NCBI GenBank assembly: GCA_051745265.1
Contig: JBNJDW010000110.1
Coordinates: 1-6,385, forward strand
DNA length: 6,385 nucleotides
From: JBNJDW01 sp051745265
GTDB taxonomy: Bacteria; Pseudomonadota; Alphaproteobacteria; Micavibrionales; CSBR16-224
Direction of reading: 5' to 3'
How positions within the stretch are numbered: the first letter of the stretch is position 1; the number at the start of each line of letters is the position of its first letter. The translations under genes were made by a program, and so were the position numbers. The notes under the pieces were generated by a model. The model searched no databases. It saw nothing but the letters and a program-made list of their open reading frames with translations, and had not been told where the DNA came from. Below, piece by piece: positions 1 through 6,385 of the stretch.

Positions 1-72
1 CCCCTTAAACCTGAGAGTGAACAGGCTTTAATAGCATTATGCGAAGAGGATATTCCACATGCGGCTGAGTAA
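1..72 (+). CDS. Possible C-terminal end of an upstream gene (partial)
   Basis: Frame 1 is open from the window edge to a TAA at 70-72 and encodes 23 residues ending in LCEEDIPHAAE, an acidic, probably helical tail. The other two plus-strand frames close early, at TAA 29-31 and near position 5. If real, this gene would overlap the proS start by 14 bases, which fits the tight packing of the genes that follow. The stretch is too short to assign to a family, and an open run of this length arises by chance fairly often, so the call is tentative. Confidence 0.35.
   Translation, partial: PLKPESEQALIALCEEDIPHAAE
45..50 (+). promoter_or_regulatory. Ribosome binding site of proS
   Basis: AGAGGA lies 8 bases upstream of the ATG at 59, the usual Shine-Dalgarno spacing. 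It supports 59 as the proS start, as does the typical family N-terminus (MRLSKYFLPT) that begins there. Confidence 0.7.
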
Positions 73-1375
73 ATATTTTTTACCGACTTTAAAAGAAACA
101 CCTTCCGAAGCTCAGATCCCATCGCATCAGCTGATGTTGCGCGCGGGTATGGTACGTCAGACCAGTGCCGGTATTTATGCCTGGCTGCCTTTGGGGCAAC
201 GGGTCCTGAAAAACATCGAGCAAATTGTCCGTGAAGAGCAAGACAGGGCTGAAGCGCAGGAAATGTTGATGCCCACAATACAATCGGCTGATCTTTGGCG
301 GGAAAGTGGCCGTTATGATGCTTATGGCGCTGAAATGCTGCGTATTACAGATCGCCATAATCGGGAAATGCTTTACGGCCCGACAAATGAGGAAATGATT
401 ACCGATATTTTCAAATCATTTATCCAAAGCTATAAAGACCTGCCAAAGAATCTTTATCATATCCAATGGAAGTTCCGTGATGAAATCCGTCCGCGTTTCG
501 GCGTGATGCGGGGCCGTGAATTCCTGATGAAGGATACGTATTCTTTTGATATTGATTACGAAGGCGCCCGAAAATCATATTTGAAAATGTTTATGTCTTA
601 TCTGCGGACTTTCGCACGTATGGGAATCAAGGCGATCCCGATGGAGGCTGATACCGGTCCGATCGGCGGTGATCTCAGCCATGAATTTATCGTGCTTGCT
701 GATACAGGCGAAAGCGAAGTTTTCTGTGATCCGCAATGGTTGGATTATGATATTCTGGCCCAGGATACAGAGGATGAATCCGGCTTCGAGACACTTTTTG
801 AGGAGCTAACCTCAATGTATGCCGCGACCGATGAAAAACATGTTCCGGAAAAAGCTCCTGAAAATCTGGTTCAAAAACGTGGTATTGAAGTCGGGCATAT
901 TTTTTACTTTGGTACAAAATATTCCGAGGCCATGAATGCAAAAGTTTCCGGTCCGGATGGCGATATGGTGCCTGTTGAAATGGGCTCATACGGTATTGGT
1001 GTTTCCCGTTTGGTAGGGGCGATTATCGAAGCCTCGCATGATGAAAATGGAATCATCTGGCCCGAAGAAGTGGCGCCCTATAAAATTGGTTTGTTAAACC
1101 TGAATATAAAGGACGAGGTTTCAACCGCGTTGTGTGAAAAGCTGTATAAGGCTTTGACATCACAAGGCGAAGAGGTTCTTTATGATGACCGGGATGAACG
1201 GGCCGGGGCGAAATTCGCCAATATGGATCTGATTGGCCTGCCATATCAGTATATCATTGGTCCTAAAGGCGCCGCGCAGAATAAGGTTGAAATTAAAAAC
1301 CGTAAAACAGGTGAGCGTTCTGAAATCTCTGTTGATGAATTACTGGCACAACATCAAAAGAAAGCCGCGGCCTGA
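59..1375 (+). CDS. proS: Prolyl-tRNA synthetase, short type-2 form
   Basis: Cytoplasmic class II aminoacyl-tRNA synthetase that attaches proline to tRNA-Pro using ATP. The 438 residues match the short bacterial type common in alphaproteobacteria; the E. coli type is near 570 residues because it carries an editing (INS) domain. Class II landmarks are visible: the N-terminal region with RQTSAGIYAWLPLG (about 33-46), GPTNEE (107-112), motif 2 around QWKFRDEIRPRFGVMRGREF (136-155), and motif 3 GSYGIGVSRL (309-318). Residues from about 340 form the anticodon-binding domain, including DDRDERAGAKF (376-386). Only a short acidic linker (about 220-270) occupies the place of the editing domain, so mischarged Ala-tRNA-Pro would need a free-standing editor elsewhere in the genome (inference from the family). 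A good ribosome binding site precedes the start, and the stop lies 2 bases before the next gene. The gene looks intact. Confidence 0.97.
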   Translation: MRLSKYFLPTLKETPSEAQIPSHQLMLRAGMVRQTSAGIYAWLPLGQRVLKNIEQIVREEQDRAEAQEMLMPTIQSADLWRESGRYDAYGAEMLRITDRHNREMLYGPTNEEMITDIFKSFIQSYKDLPKNLYHIQWKFRDEIRPRFGVMRGREFLMKDTYSFDIDYEGARKSYLKMFMSYLRTFARMGIKAIPMEADTGPIGGDLSHEFIVLADTGESEVFCDPQWLDYDILAQDTEDESGFETLFEELTSMYAATDEKHVPEKAPENLVQKRGIEVGHIFYFGTKYSEAMNAKVSGPDGDMVPVEMGSYGIGVSRLVGAIIEASHDENGIIWPEEVAPYKIGLLNLNIKDEVSTALCEKLYKALTSQGEEVLYDDRDERAGAKFANMDLIGLPYQYIIGPKGAAQNKVEIKNRKTGERSEISVDELLAQHQKKAAA

Positions 1376-1377
1376 AA

Positions 1378-2634
1378 ATGTCCTTCGCCTTTGAAATGAC
1401 CGTTGCCGGGCGTTATCTGCGTTCGAAAAGGCGGGAAAGCTTTATTTCGATTATTGCCTGGTTTTCACTGATCGGCATTATGCTGGGTGTGGCGACGCTG
1501 ATTATTGTCATGTCGGTGATGAATGGGTTTCGGGCCGAGCTAATTGGCCGTATTCTGGGCCTTAATGGTCATGTAAACGTCTATGGGCAGGCTGGACCGC
1601 TGCAAAATTACGACCCTTTATTGGGCCGGATTGATCAGGCGGCCGGCGATCTTGTCGTTGATGTGCTGCCCATTATCGAAGGTCAGGCGCTGATGAACGT
1701 CAACGGCAATGCCAGCGGCGTTGTCGTTCGCGGTATTTCCGAAGAGAATTTTAACCGTAAACCAATCCTGGCCAATTCGCTTGAGGAAGTCGTGAACCGT
1801 GATGGCGGGCATTTTGCCGATGGCTGGGTATCGATTGGCCGGGTGATGGCTGACCGCTATGGTCTTTCGGTGGGCAGTGAGGTCACATTGATTGCGCCCA
1901 AAGGCCGGGCAAGTCCCTTTGGTACCATTCCGCGTAGCCGCAGTTTCCGTGTCGGTTCGGTTTTCGATGTTGGCATGTATGAATATAATTCCAGTTTTAT
2001 TTTTATGTCGCTGAAAAGTGCGCAGAATTTTTATCAGATGGGTGAGGGGGTCACTGCGCTTGAGATTATAACCTCGACCCCGACAGAACCGCAGGAGGTC
2101 AAAGCGCGGGTCAGCGCCGCGATGGGCGATGATGCCCGGGTTGTTGACTGGCGCGACACCAATGCCAGTTTCTATACCGCTTTGCAGGTTGAACGCAATG
2201 TCATGTTCCTGATTCTGACGCTGATTATTATTGTCGCGGCGTTTAATATTATTTCCAGCCTGATCATGCTGGTGAAGGATAAAAGCCGTGATATCGCCAT
2301 TTTACGGACGATGGGCGCAACCAAAGGCATGATTGTGCGGATTTTCCTGATGACCGGGGCCAGTATCGGCTTTCTGGGCACCATGGCCGGTGCAATTTTA
2401 GGGGTTCTGTTTGCGCAGAATATTGAAGCCATTCGCCAATGGCTGGAAGGCCTGACCAACACCGAATTATTTGCCGATGAGATCTATTTTCTGTCACGGC
2501 TGCCCGCTGAAATGGATCCCGAACAGGTGATCTCAATCATCATCATGGCGCTGGGACTTTCCTTTGCCGCGACGATTTATCCGGCCTGGCGGGCTGCCAG
2601 AATGGATCCGGTGGAGGGCTTGCGTAATGAATAA
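1378..2634 (+). CDS. lolC: Lipoprotein-releasing ABC transporter permease, LolC/LolE family
   Basis: Inner-membrane permease of the Lol system, which extracts mature lipoproteins from the inner membrane and passes them to periplasmic LolA. The 418 residues have the family layout. A basic N-terminus (RYLRSKRRESF, 12-22) precedes membrane segment 1 (about 24-48). A large periplasmic domain follows (about 50-270), then segments 2 (about 274-298), 3 (about 320-346) and 4 (about 384-404). DKSRDIAILRTMGA (301-314) is the conserved cytoplasmic stretch that couples to the ATPase. PKGRASPFGTIPRSR (174-188) sits where LolC carries the Hook that binds LolA. The C-terminus YPAWRAARMDPVEGLR is typical. 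The ATG is 2 bases after the proS stop and has no clear Shine-Dalgarno sequence, so translation is probably coupled to proS. Only one permease gene is present here; alphaproteobacteria usually have one, which suggests a homodimer (inference). The LolC rather than LolE name is conventional. Confidence 0.95.
   Translation: MSFAFEMTVAGRYLRSKRRESFISIIAWFSLIGIMLGVATLIIVMSVMNGFRAELIGRILGLNGHVNVYGQAGPLQNYDPLLGRIDQAAGDLVVDVLPIIEGQALMNVNGNASGVVVRGISEENFNRKPILANSLEEVVNRDGGHFADGWVSIGRVMADRYGLSVGSEVTLIAPKGRASPFGTIPRSRSFRVGSVFDVGMYEYNSSFIFMSLKSAQNFYQMGEGVTALEIITSTPTEPQEVKARVSAAMGDDARVVDWRDTNASFYTALQVERNVMFLILTLIIIVAAFNIISSLIMLVKDKSRDIAILRTMGATKGMIVRIFLMTGASIGFLGTMAGAILGVLFAQNIEAIRQWLEGLTNTELFADEIYFLSRLPAEMDPEQVISIIIMALGLSFAATIYPAWRAARMDPVEGLRNE
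2613..2618 (+). promoter_or_regulatory. Ribosome binding site fixing the lolD start
   Basis: GGAGGG lies inside the last codons of the permease gene, 8 bases before the ATG at 2627. It picks this ATG over a TTG at 2564 in the same frame, which would add 21 residues read out of the permease C-terminal coding region. Confidence 0.75.
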
Positions 2635-3343
2635 TTCAAACATTCAAATGCAGGAGCAGGATGCGCCGGTTCTATTGCTGAAGGATATATACCGCAGCTT
2701 TACCCAAGGGCGTCATGATGTCGATGTTCTTAAAGGCGCTGATCTGATCATTGAAAAAGGCGAGATGGTTGCCCTGACAGGGCCGAGCGGTTCGGGGAAA
2801 TCAACACTGCTTCAAATCGCAGGTTTGCTTGAGCCGCCCAATCAGGGCGATGTCATGATTGACGGTCATAAGATCAAGGACAAGGCAGATAAAACCCGGA
2901 CCTTGCTGCGCCGGTCTAACATCGGTTTTGTCTATCAGTTTCATCATCTCTTGCCCGACTTTACCGCCTTGGAAAATCTGATCTTACCGCAGATGATCGG
3001 CGGCGCCTCCCGTAAGCGGGCAAGCGATAAAGCCGCCTGGCTTTTGAATAAAGTCGGTTTGAAAAAACGTATGACCCATTTCCCGGGCGAGCTTTCCGGC
3101 GGTGAACAACAGCGCGTGGCGATTGCCCGGGCGCTGATCAATGATCCGGCCCTTTTGCTGGCGGATGAGCCGACAGGTAATCTTGATCCTGATACGGCGG
3201 CGGAAGTCTTTGAACTGTTGGTTGAAACGGCCCGGAATGCCGGTTTAGGCGCCTTGATTGCCACGCATGATTATGCCCTGGCGGCAAAAATGGACCGCAG
3301 CCTTAAAATAGAACATGGTAAAATTATGGCCGCGTCGTTTTAG
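2627..3343 (+). CDS. lolD: Lipoprotein-releasing system ATP-binding protein LolD
   Basis: Cytoplasmic ATPase of the Lol exporter; ATP hydrolysis by a LolD dimer drives lipoprotein release by the permease encoded just upstream. From the ATG at 2627 the protein has 238 residues, normal for the family. All ABC motifs are intact: Walker A GPSGSGKS (52-59), Q-loop Gln104 in FVYQFHHLLP, signature LSGGEQQR (156-163), Walker B LLLADEP (176-182) with catalytic Glu181, D-loop GNLD (184-187), and switch His214 in ATHD. FVYQFHHLLPDFTALEN is characteristic of the LolD/MacB-type subfamily, and the adjacent LolC/E permease settles the choice in favour of LolD. The start overlaps the permease stop by 8 bases, a layout that favours matched production of the two subunits. 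The 3' end overlaps an opposing gene by 20 bases. An alternative ATG at 2648 is in frame but has a weaker ribosome binding context. Confidence 0.96.
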   Translation: MNNSNIQMQEQDAPVLLLKDIYRSFTQGRHDVDVLKGADLIIEKGEMVALTGPSGSGKSTLLQIAGLLEPPNQGDVMIDGHKIKDKADKTRTLLRRSNIGFVYQFHHLLPDFTALENLILPQMIGGASRKRASDKAAWLLNKVGLKKRMTHFPGELSGGEQQRVAIARALINDPALLLADEPTGNLDPDTAAEVFELLVETARNAGLGALIATHDYALAAKMDRSLKIEHGKIMAASF

Positions 3344-3905
3344 GCGCCGGGGTTTTAGATGTCAGGGCAGGCTTTTTTATTTCAGAAATTGCCGTTCGGG
3401 CGCGGGGATGCTGATGTCCGGCAGGCTTGTTAAAGACATCTCCGACATCATTATTTTTGATGAGCTGCTTTTCTCTTGCACACATATTAATTAAGTGCTC
3501 TTGCAAAACGGCAAGTTCGTCTTGATCCATAAGGTCAAAAGCATGGCCCGTGAATTTAGTGCCATTTTTATGCTGTGATGTTTCGCGGTCCGAAATGGTC
3601 AGTAAAGCGGTGTCTTCATCCATAATCTGATGAGCAAGAGCGAACAGACAGGATGTCCGGCCAAAGTGTAAAAGGCCGGAGATGGCTAAAGATTGTTGGG
3701 TATAGCCTGTAACATCACGTACCAAAGCAAAAGCATTGGTAGAGGGCACGTTGTATATGTCTACATGGATATCAAGATTGCAGTTTTGAAGGGTTTTAAT
3801 CATCTGGCTAAAGCTTTGAAGGGCGGGGTAAATATGGCTTCTGCCGTTATCGACATCCTTGCAAGCGTTTTTGAAATACTTTTTTATTTCTGTGGGGCCC
3901 ATCAT
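3324..3905 (-). CDS. Hypothetical protein of unknown function, 193 residues
   Basis: I do not recognise this protein. The reading frame (ATG at 3905, TAA at 3324-3326) is the longest in a stretch with no other plausible gene, and its codon usage is balanced as in a real gene. The start has AGGA 10 bases upstream; a second ATG follows at once (3902). The protein appears soluble, with no signal peptide or clear membrane segment. Residues 5-42 look helical; 44-65 look like beta strands (LDIHVDIYN, AFALVRDV); 72-108 are mixed and hydrophobic; 127-152 are helical (DQDELAVLQEHLINMCAREK). The tail from about 158 is rich in Pro, Lys, Arg, His and Thr and probably disordered. GC is about 44% (239 of 540 bases, 3361-3900), against about 52% in sampled lines of dnaE. 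It runs against lolD and diverges from dnaE, interrupting a commonly conserved pair. Recent acquisition or a lineage-specific gene are both possible; no function can be given. Confidence 0.7.
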   Translation of the reverse strand: MMGPTEIKKYFKNACKDVDNGRSHIYPALQSFSQMIKTLQNCNLDIHVDIYNVPSTNAFALVRDVTGYTQQSLAISGLLHFGRTSCLFALAHQIMDEDTALLTISDRETSQHKNGTKFTGHAFDLMDQDELAVLQEHLINMCAREKQLIKNNDVGDVFNKPAGHQHPRARTAISEIKKPALTSKTPAPKTTRP

Positions 3906-3915
3906 AGTGGTTTTA

Positions 3916-3919
3916 TCCT
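3916..3919 (-). promoter_or_regulatory. Ribosome binding site of the hypothetical gene
   Basis: On the minus strand, AGGA lies 10 bases before the ATG at 3905 and 13 before the ATG at 3902, so the first ATG is the better start. The match is short (4 bases), so support is moderate. Confidence 0.45.
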
Positions 3920-3957
3920 GTAATTTTGCAGGCGAGCAAGGTTATGCAACCATCAAT

Positions 3958-3977
3958 TCCAAATTTGTCCAAATTGT
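3958..3977. repeat. Tandem direct repeat of 10 bp, possible operator
   Basis: TCCAAATTTG (3958-3967) is followed immediately by TCCAAATTGT (3968-3977); the first 8 bases are identical. A 10-base period puts both copies on the same face of the helix, as in some regulator sites. It lies 52 bases upstream of the hypothetical gene start and 89 bases upstream of dnaE. Chance occurrence in AT-rich DNA is possible. Confidence 0.35.
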
Positions 3978-4031
3978 GTGATCAGAATAGCCCCGGTATG
4001 TTGTTATGTCAATGTCGGTGTGACCAATTTC

Positions 4032-4060
4032 TTGCTTTTTGAATTGTTTTTGCTTACAAC
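4032..4060 (+). promoter_or_regulatory. Candidate sigma-70-type promoter for dnaE
   Basis: TTGCTT (4032-4037) and TACAAC (4055-4060) are separated by 17 bases. TACAAC fits the alphaproteobacterial -10 form TANAWC, while the -35 is only a partial match. Transcription would be expected to start around 4066-4068, at the dnaE ATG. Promoters called by eye in AT-rich DNA are unreliable. Confidence 0.35.
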
Positions 4061-4066
4061 AAAATA

Positions 4067-6385
4067 ATGTCCGCTCAATTTGTCCATCTTCGTGTCCATT
4101 CGGCCTATTCTCTGGCTGAGGGTGCTATCCGTATCAAGGAACTGATTTCACGCTGTCAGGACTATGACATGCCGGCGGTCGCGGTGACCGATACCAGCAA
4201 TCTGTTTGGTGCGCTCGAATTTTCAACAGCCGCTGCTAAATCGGGCATTCAACCGATTATCGGCAGCCAGATGGCGATTGCCCGGCCAGAAGGCATGAAT
4301 TTTGGGTCAACGACCATGGAAGAGCCCGATCAGCTGGTCTTGCTGGCGCAGAATGAAGCGGGCTATCTGAATCTGATCAAGCTGTCCAGTCAGGCTTTTT
4401 GTGAAAGCGGTCAGGAAAATCCGACCCATATTACATGGGAACAGCTGGAGGCCCATAATGAAGGACTGATCTGTTTGACCGGCGGCCCCAAAGGCAGCCT
4501 TGGCCGACAGTTGGGTGAAAAAAGAAAAGACGATGCTGAAGAAACGCTCAAAACCCTTCACCGGATTTTTGAAGACCGGTTGTATATTGAATTGCTCCGC
4601 CACGGATCGCTGGATGAAGCCCGGATTGAGGATGATCTGCTTGATCTGGCCTATGCTCATAATATTCCGATTGTGGCGACGAATAACTGTTATTTCACCG
4701 ATCGCGAAATGCATAAGGCGCATGATGCCTTGCTTTGCATCGCGGCTGGCCGCTATGTGATCGAGGAAGACCGCCCCAAGGTAACGCCCGAACATTATTT
4801 CAAATCACCGCAGGAAATGGTCGAGCTGTTCAGCGATCTTCCCGAAGCCATCGAAAATACGGTCAAAATTGCCCAAAGATGTTCTTATGTTCTGAAGATG
4901 CGCGATCCGATCTTGCCGCGTTTTGATACGGATGAAGGTGAGACCGAGGATGAGGCCATGATCCGCCAATCCGAAGAAGGGCTGGACTGGCGTTTGGAAC
5001 GATATGTATTTACGGCAGACCATACAGAGACTGAAAAACAGGAGCTTCGTGAGGAATACCGAAAACGGTTGAAATATGAACTTGATATCCTGTTACAGAT
5101 GGGCTTTGCCGGTTACTTTTTGATCGTCGCCGATTTTATTCAATGGGCCAAGGATCAGGATATTCCGGTGGGGCCGGGTCGGGGCTCGGGTGCCGGCTCG
5201 CTTGTAGCCTGGGCGCTTCGGATTACCGATCTTGATCCGATCCGTTTTGGTCTGCTGTTTGAACGCTTTCTTAACCCCGATCGTGTGTCGATGCCGGATT
5301 TTGATATTGATTTCTGTCAGGACCGCCGCGATGAAGTTATTCGCTATGTGCAGGATAAATATGGCCGTGACCGGGTGGCGCAGATTATTACTTTTGGTAA
5401 ATTGCAGGCCCGCGCCGTGGTGCGTGATGTTGGTCGTGTGCTGCAGATTTCTTATGGTCATGTTGATAAAATTGCCAAAATGGTTCCCAGTAATCCGGCC
5501 AATCCGGTGTCCCTGCAGGAAGCGCTTGATCAGGAACCGGATCTGCGGGCCGCGCGTGACAGTGATGAAACCATCGGCAATCTGATTACAATCGCCTTGC
5601 AGTTGGAAGGCCTGTACCGCCACGCCTCAACCCATGCTGCCGGGATCGTTATTGGGGATCAGCCGCTTGATGAACTGGTGCCGTTATATCTTGATCCGCG
5701 TTCCGATATGCCGGCAACCCAGTTCAATATGAAATATGTAGAGTCGGCGGGGCTGGTAAAATTTGATTTTCTGGGTCTGAAAACGCTGTCGATAATTAAA
5801 AAAGCCGTCGATACGGTCAAACAGACCAGCGGCGAGACGCTGGATCCTTTGAAATTCCCGCTGGAAGACGAAAAGACCTTTCAGATGCTGGCCCGCGCTG
5901 ATAATGCTGCCGTTTTCCAGTTGGAGAGTGCCGGCATGCAGGATCTCTGCCGTCAGATGCGGGTCAAGAATTTTGATGAGGCTGCGGCTATTATCGCTCT
6001 GTACCGGCCGGGGCCAATGGAGAATATTCCGCGCTATCTGGCCTGTCAGCGCGGTGATGAAGAATTGGATTATATGCATCCTTTGCTGGAACCGGTGGTT
6101 AAAGACACCTATGGCGTGATGATTTATCAGGAACAGGTCATGCAGGCCGCGCAGGTTATGGCCGGCTATACGCTTGGCGGTGCGGATCTGCTGCGCCGAG
6201 CGATGGGTAAAAAGATCAAAGAGGAAATGGATGCCCAGCGGGAAATTTTCACCGAAGGCTGTAAGAAATTTAATAATGTCGATGCAGAAAAAGCCGGTGA
6301 AATTTTTGACCAGATCAATAAATTTGCCGGATATGGTTTTAACAAGGCGCATACCTATGCCTATGCGCTGGTCGCCTATCAGACA
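4067..6385 (+). CDS. dnaE: DNA polymerase III alpha subunit (partial, runs off the window)
   Basis: Catalytic subunit of the replicative polymerase, extending DNA 5' to 3' at the fork. The frame is open from ATG 4067 to the last base (773 codons); full-length relatives have roughly 1,150-1,200, so the rest of the fingers, the clamp-binding region and the OB and tau-binding parts lie beyond the window. The N-terminal PHP domain begins FVHLRVHSAYS (5-15). It is degenerate: the usual TDHGN histidine is Thr43 and the NDxHY site reads NNCYF (206-210), although RHG (178-180) remains. Polymerase motifs are intact: GPGRGSGAGS (369-378), PDFDID (410-415) with two catalytic aspartates, the third as Asp567 in KFDFLG, LYRPGP (645-650), GYTLGGADLLRRAMGKK (700-716) and FAGYGFNKAH (753-762). 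An in-frame TGA at 4040-4042 leaves 4067 as the only ATG start; no Shine-Dalgarno sequence precedes it. No frameshift was seen. Confidence 0.97.
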   Translation, partial: MSAQFVHLRVHSAYSLAEGAIRIKELISRCQDYDMPAVAVTDTSNLFGALEFSTAAAKSGIQPIIGSQMAIARPEGMNFGSTTMEEPDQLVLLAQNEAGYLNLIKLSSQAFCESGQENPTHITWEQLEAHNEGLICLTGGPKGSLGRQLGEKRKDDAEETLKTLHRIFEDRLYIELLRHGSLDEARIEDDLLDLAYAHNIPIVATNNCYFTDREMHKAHDALLCIAAGRYVIEEDRPKVTPEHYFKSPQEMVELFSDLPEAIENTVKIAQRCSYVLKMRDPILPRFDTDEGETEDEAMIRQSEEGLDWRLERYVFTADHTETEKQELREEYRKRLKYELDILLQMGFAGYFLIVADFIQWAKDQDIPVGPGRGSGAGSLVAWALRITDLDPIRFGLLFERFLNPDRVSMPDFDIDFCQDRRDEVIRYVQDKYGRDRVAQIITFGKLQARAVVRDVGRVLQISYGHVDKIAKMVPSNPANPVSLQEALDQEPDLRAARDSDETIGNLITIALQLEGLYRHASTHAAGIVIGDQPLDELVPLYLDPRSDMPATQFNMKYVESAGLVKFDFLGLKTLSIIKKAVDTVKQTSGETLDPLKFPLEDEKTFQMLARADNAAVFQLESAGMQDLCRQMRVKNFDEAAAIIALYRPGPMENIPRYLACQRGDEELDYMHPLLEPVVKDTYGVMIYQEQVMQAAQVMAGYTLGGADLLRRAMGKKIKEEMDAQREIFTEGCKKFNNVDAEKAGEIFDQINKFAGYGFNKAHTYAYALVAYQT

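Larger units (their letters stand above)
3906..4066. promoter_or_regulatory. Divergent intergenic region between the hypothetical gene and dnaE
   Basis: This 161-base AT-rich stretch (about 38% GC, counted over 3901-4060) separates two divergent starts and must hold the promoters for both unless dnaE is transcribed from further upstream. It contains a 10-bp tandem repeat (3958-3977), a candidate dnaE promoter (4032-4060), and short inverted repeats: TTGCA/TGCAA at 3926-3930 and 3945-3949, and TTGTT/AACAA at 4044-4048 and 4058-4062. I saw no convincing promoter for the minus-strand gene, and no GANTC methylation site. Confidence 0.6.

Noticed and set aside
2564..2626. Extended N-terminus of LolD from a TTG start
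   Set aside because: The extra 21 residues read the permease C-terminal codons in another frame and do not look like LolD; GGAGGG before the ATG at 2627 fixes the start.
3343..3385. Possible intrinsic terminator after lolD (GC-rich stretch followed by a run of T)
   Set aside because: The GC-rich bases before the T-run do not pair into a stem longer than about 3 base pairs, so I could not support a hairpin.
3693..3923. Plus-strand frame of 76 residues in the lolD-dnaE interval
   Set aside because: It starts at a TTG without a ribosome binding site, lies antisense to the first part of the better-supported 193-residue gene, and has no recognisable domain.
4008..4024. Inverted repeat GTCA-N9-TGAC upstream of dnaE
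   Set aside because: Only 4 bases per arm with no further symmetry; expected by chance in a region of this length.
3324..4066. Insertion sequence or mobile element carrying the unknown gene
   Set aside because: No terminal inverted repeats, target-site duplication, transposase or integrase motifs were found at the borders; lower GC alone is not enough.
4307..6352. Long minus-strand frames inside dnaE (162, 176 and 222 residues)
   Set aside because: They are antisense shadows of an intact, motif-rich dnaE frame and show no recognisable domains or ribosome binding sites.

Overview
The window looks like chromosomal DNA from an alphaproteobacterium of moderate GC. The argument is gene content and order. 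A short type-2 prolyl-tRNA synthetase is followed by a LolC/E-type permease, LolD and then DnaE, an order I know from many alphaproteobacteria. The DnaE sequence has the degenerate PHP domain seen in DnaQ-proofread enzymes. I cannot name a genus from this.

Layout: positions 1-72 may hold the last codons of an upstream gene that overlaps the next start. proS (59-1375), a lolC/E-family permease gene (1378-2634) and lolD (2627-3343) form a tight same-strand cluster, with a 2-base gap and an 8-base overlap, so one transcript with coupled translation is likely. An unrecognised 193-residue gene (3324-3905) lies on the opposite strand and overlaps the end of lolD tail to tail by 20 bases. An AT-rich divergent intergenic region (3906-4066) follows. 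dnaE starts at 4067 on the plus strand and is still open at the window edge (773 codons seen).

Functions: ProS charges tRNA-Pro. The permease and LolD together form the inner-membrane ABC machine that releases mature lipoproteins to the periplasmic carrier LolA. DnaE is the replicative polymerase subunit. The genes share no pathway; they are housekeeping genes kept together by synteny.

Most of the window is ordinary core genome. The part worth a second look is 3324-4066: an unknown, lower-GC gene inserted in reverse between lolD and dnaE, a helically phased 10-bp tandem repeat, and a dnaE start with no Shine-Dalgarno sequence whose best promoter candidate would start transcription at the ATG itself. 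I found no RNA genes, mobile-element ends, CRISPR arrays or convincing intrinsic terminators.
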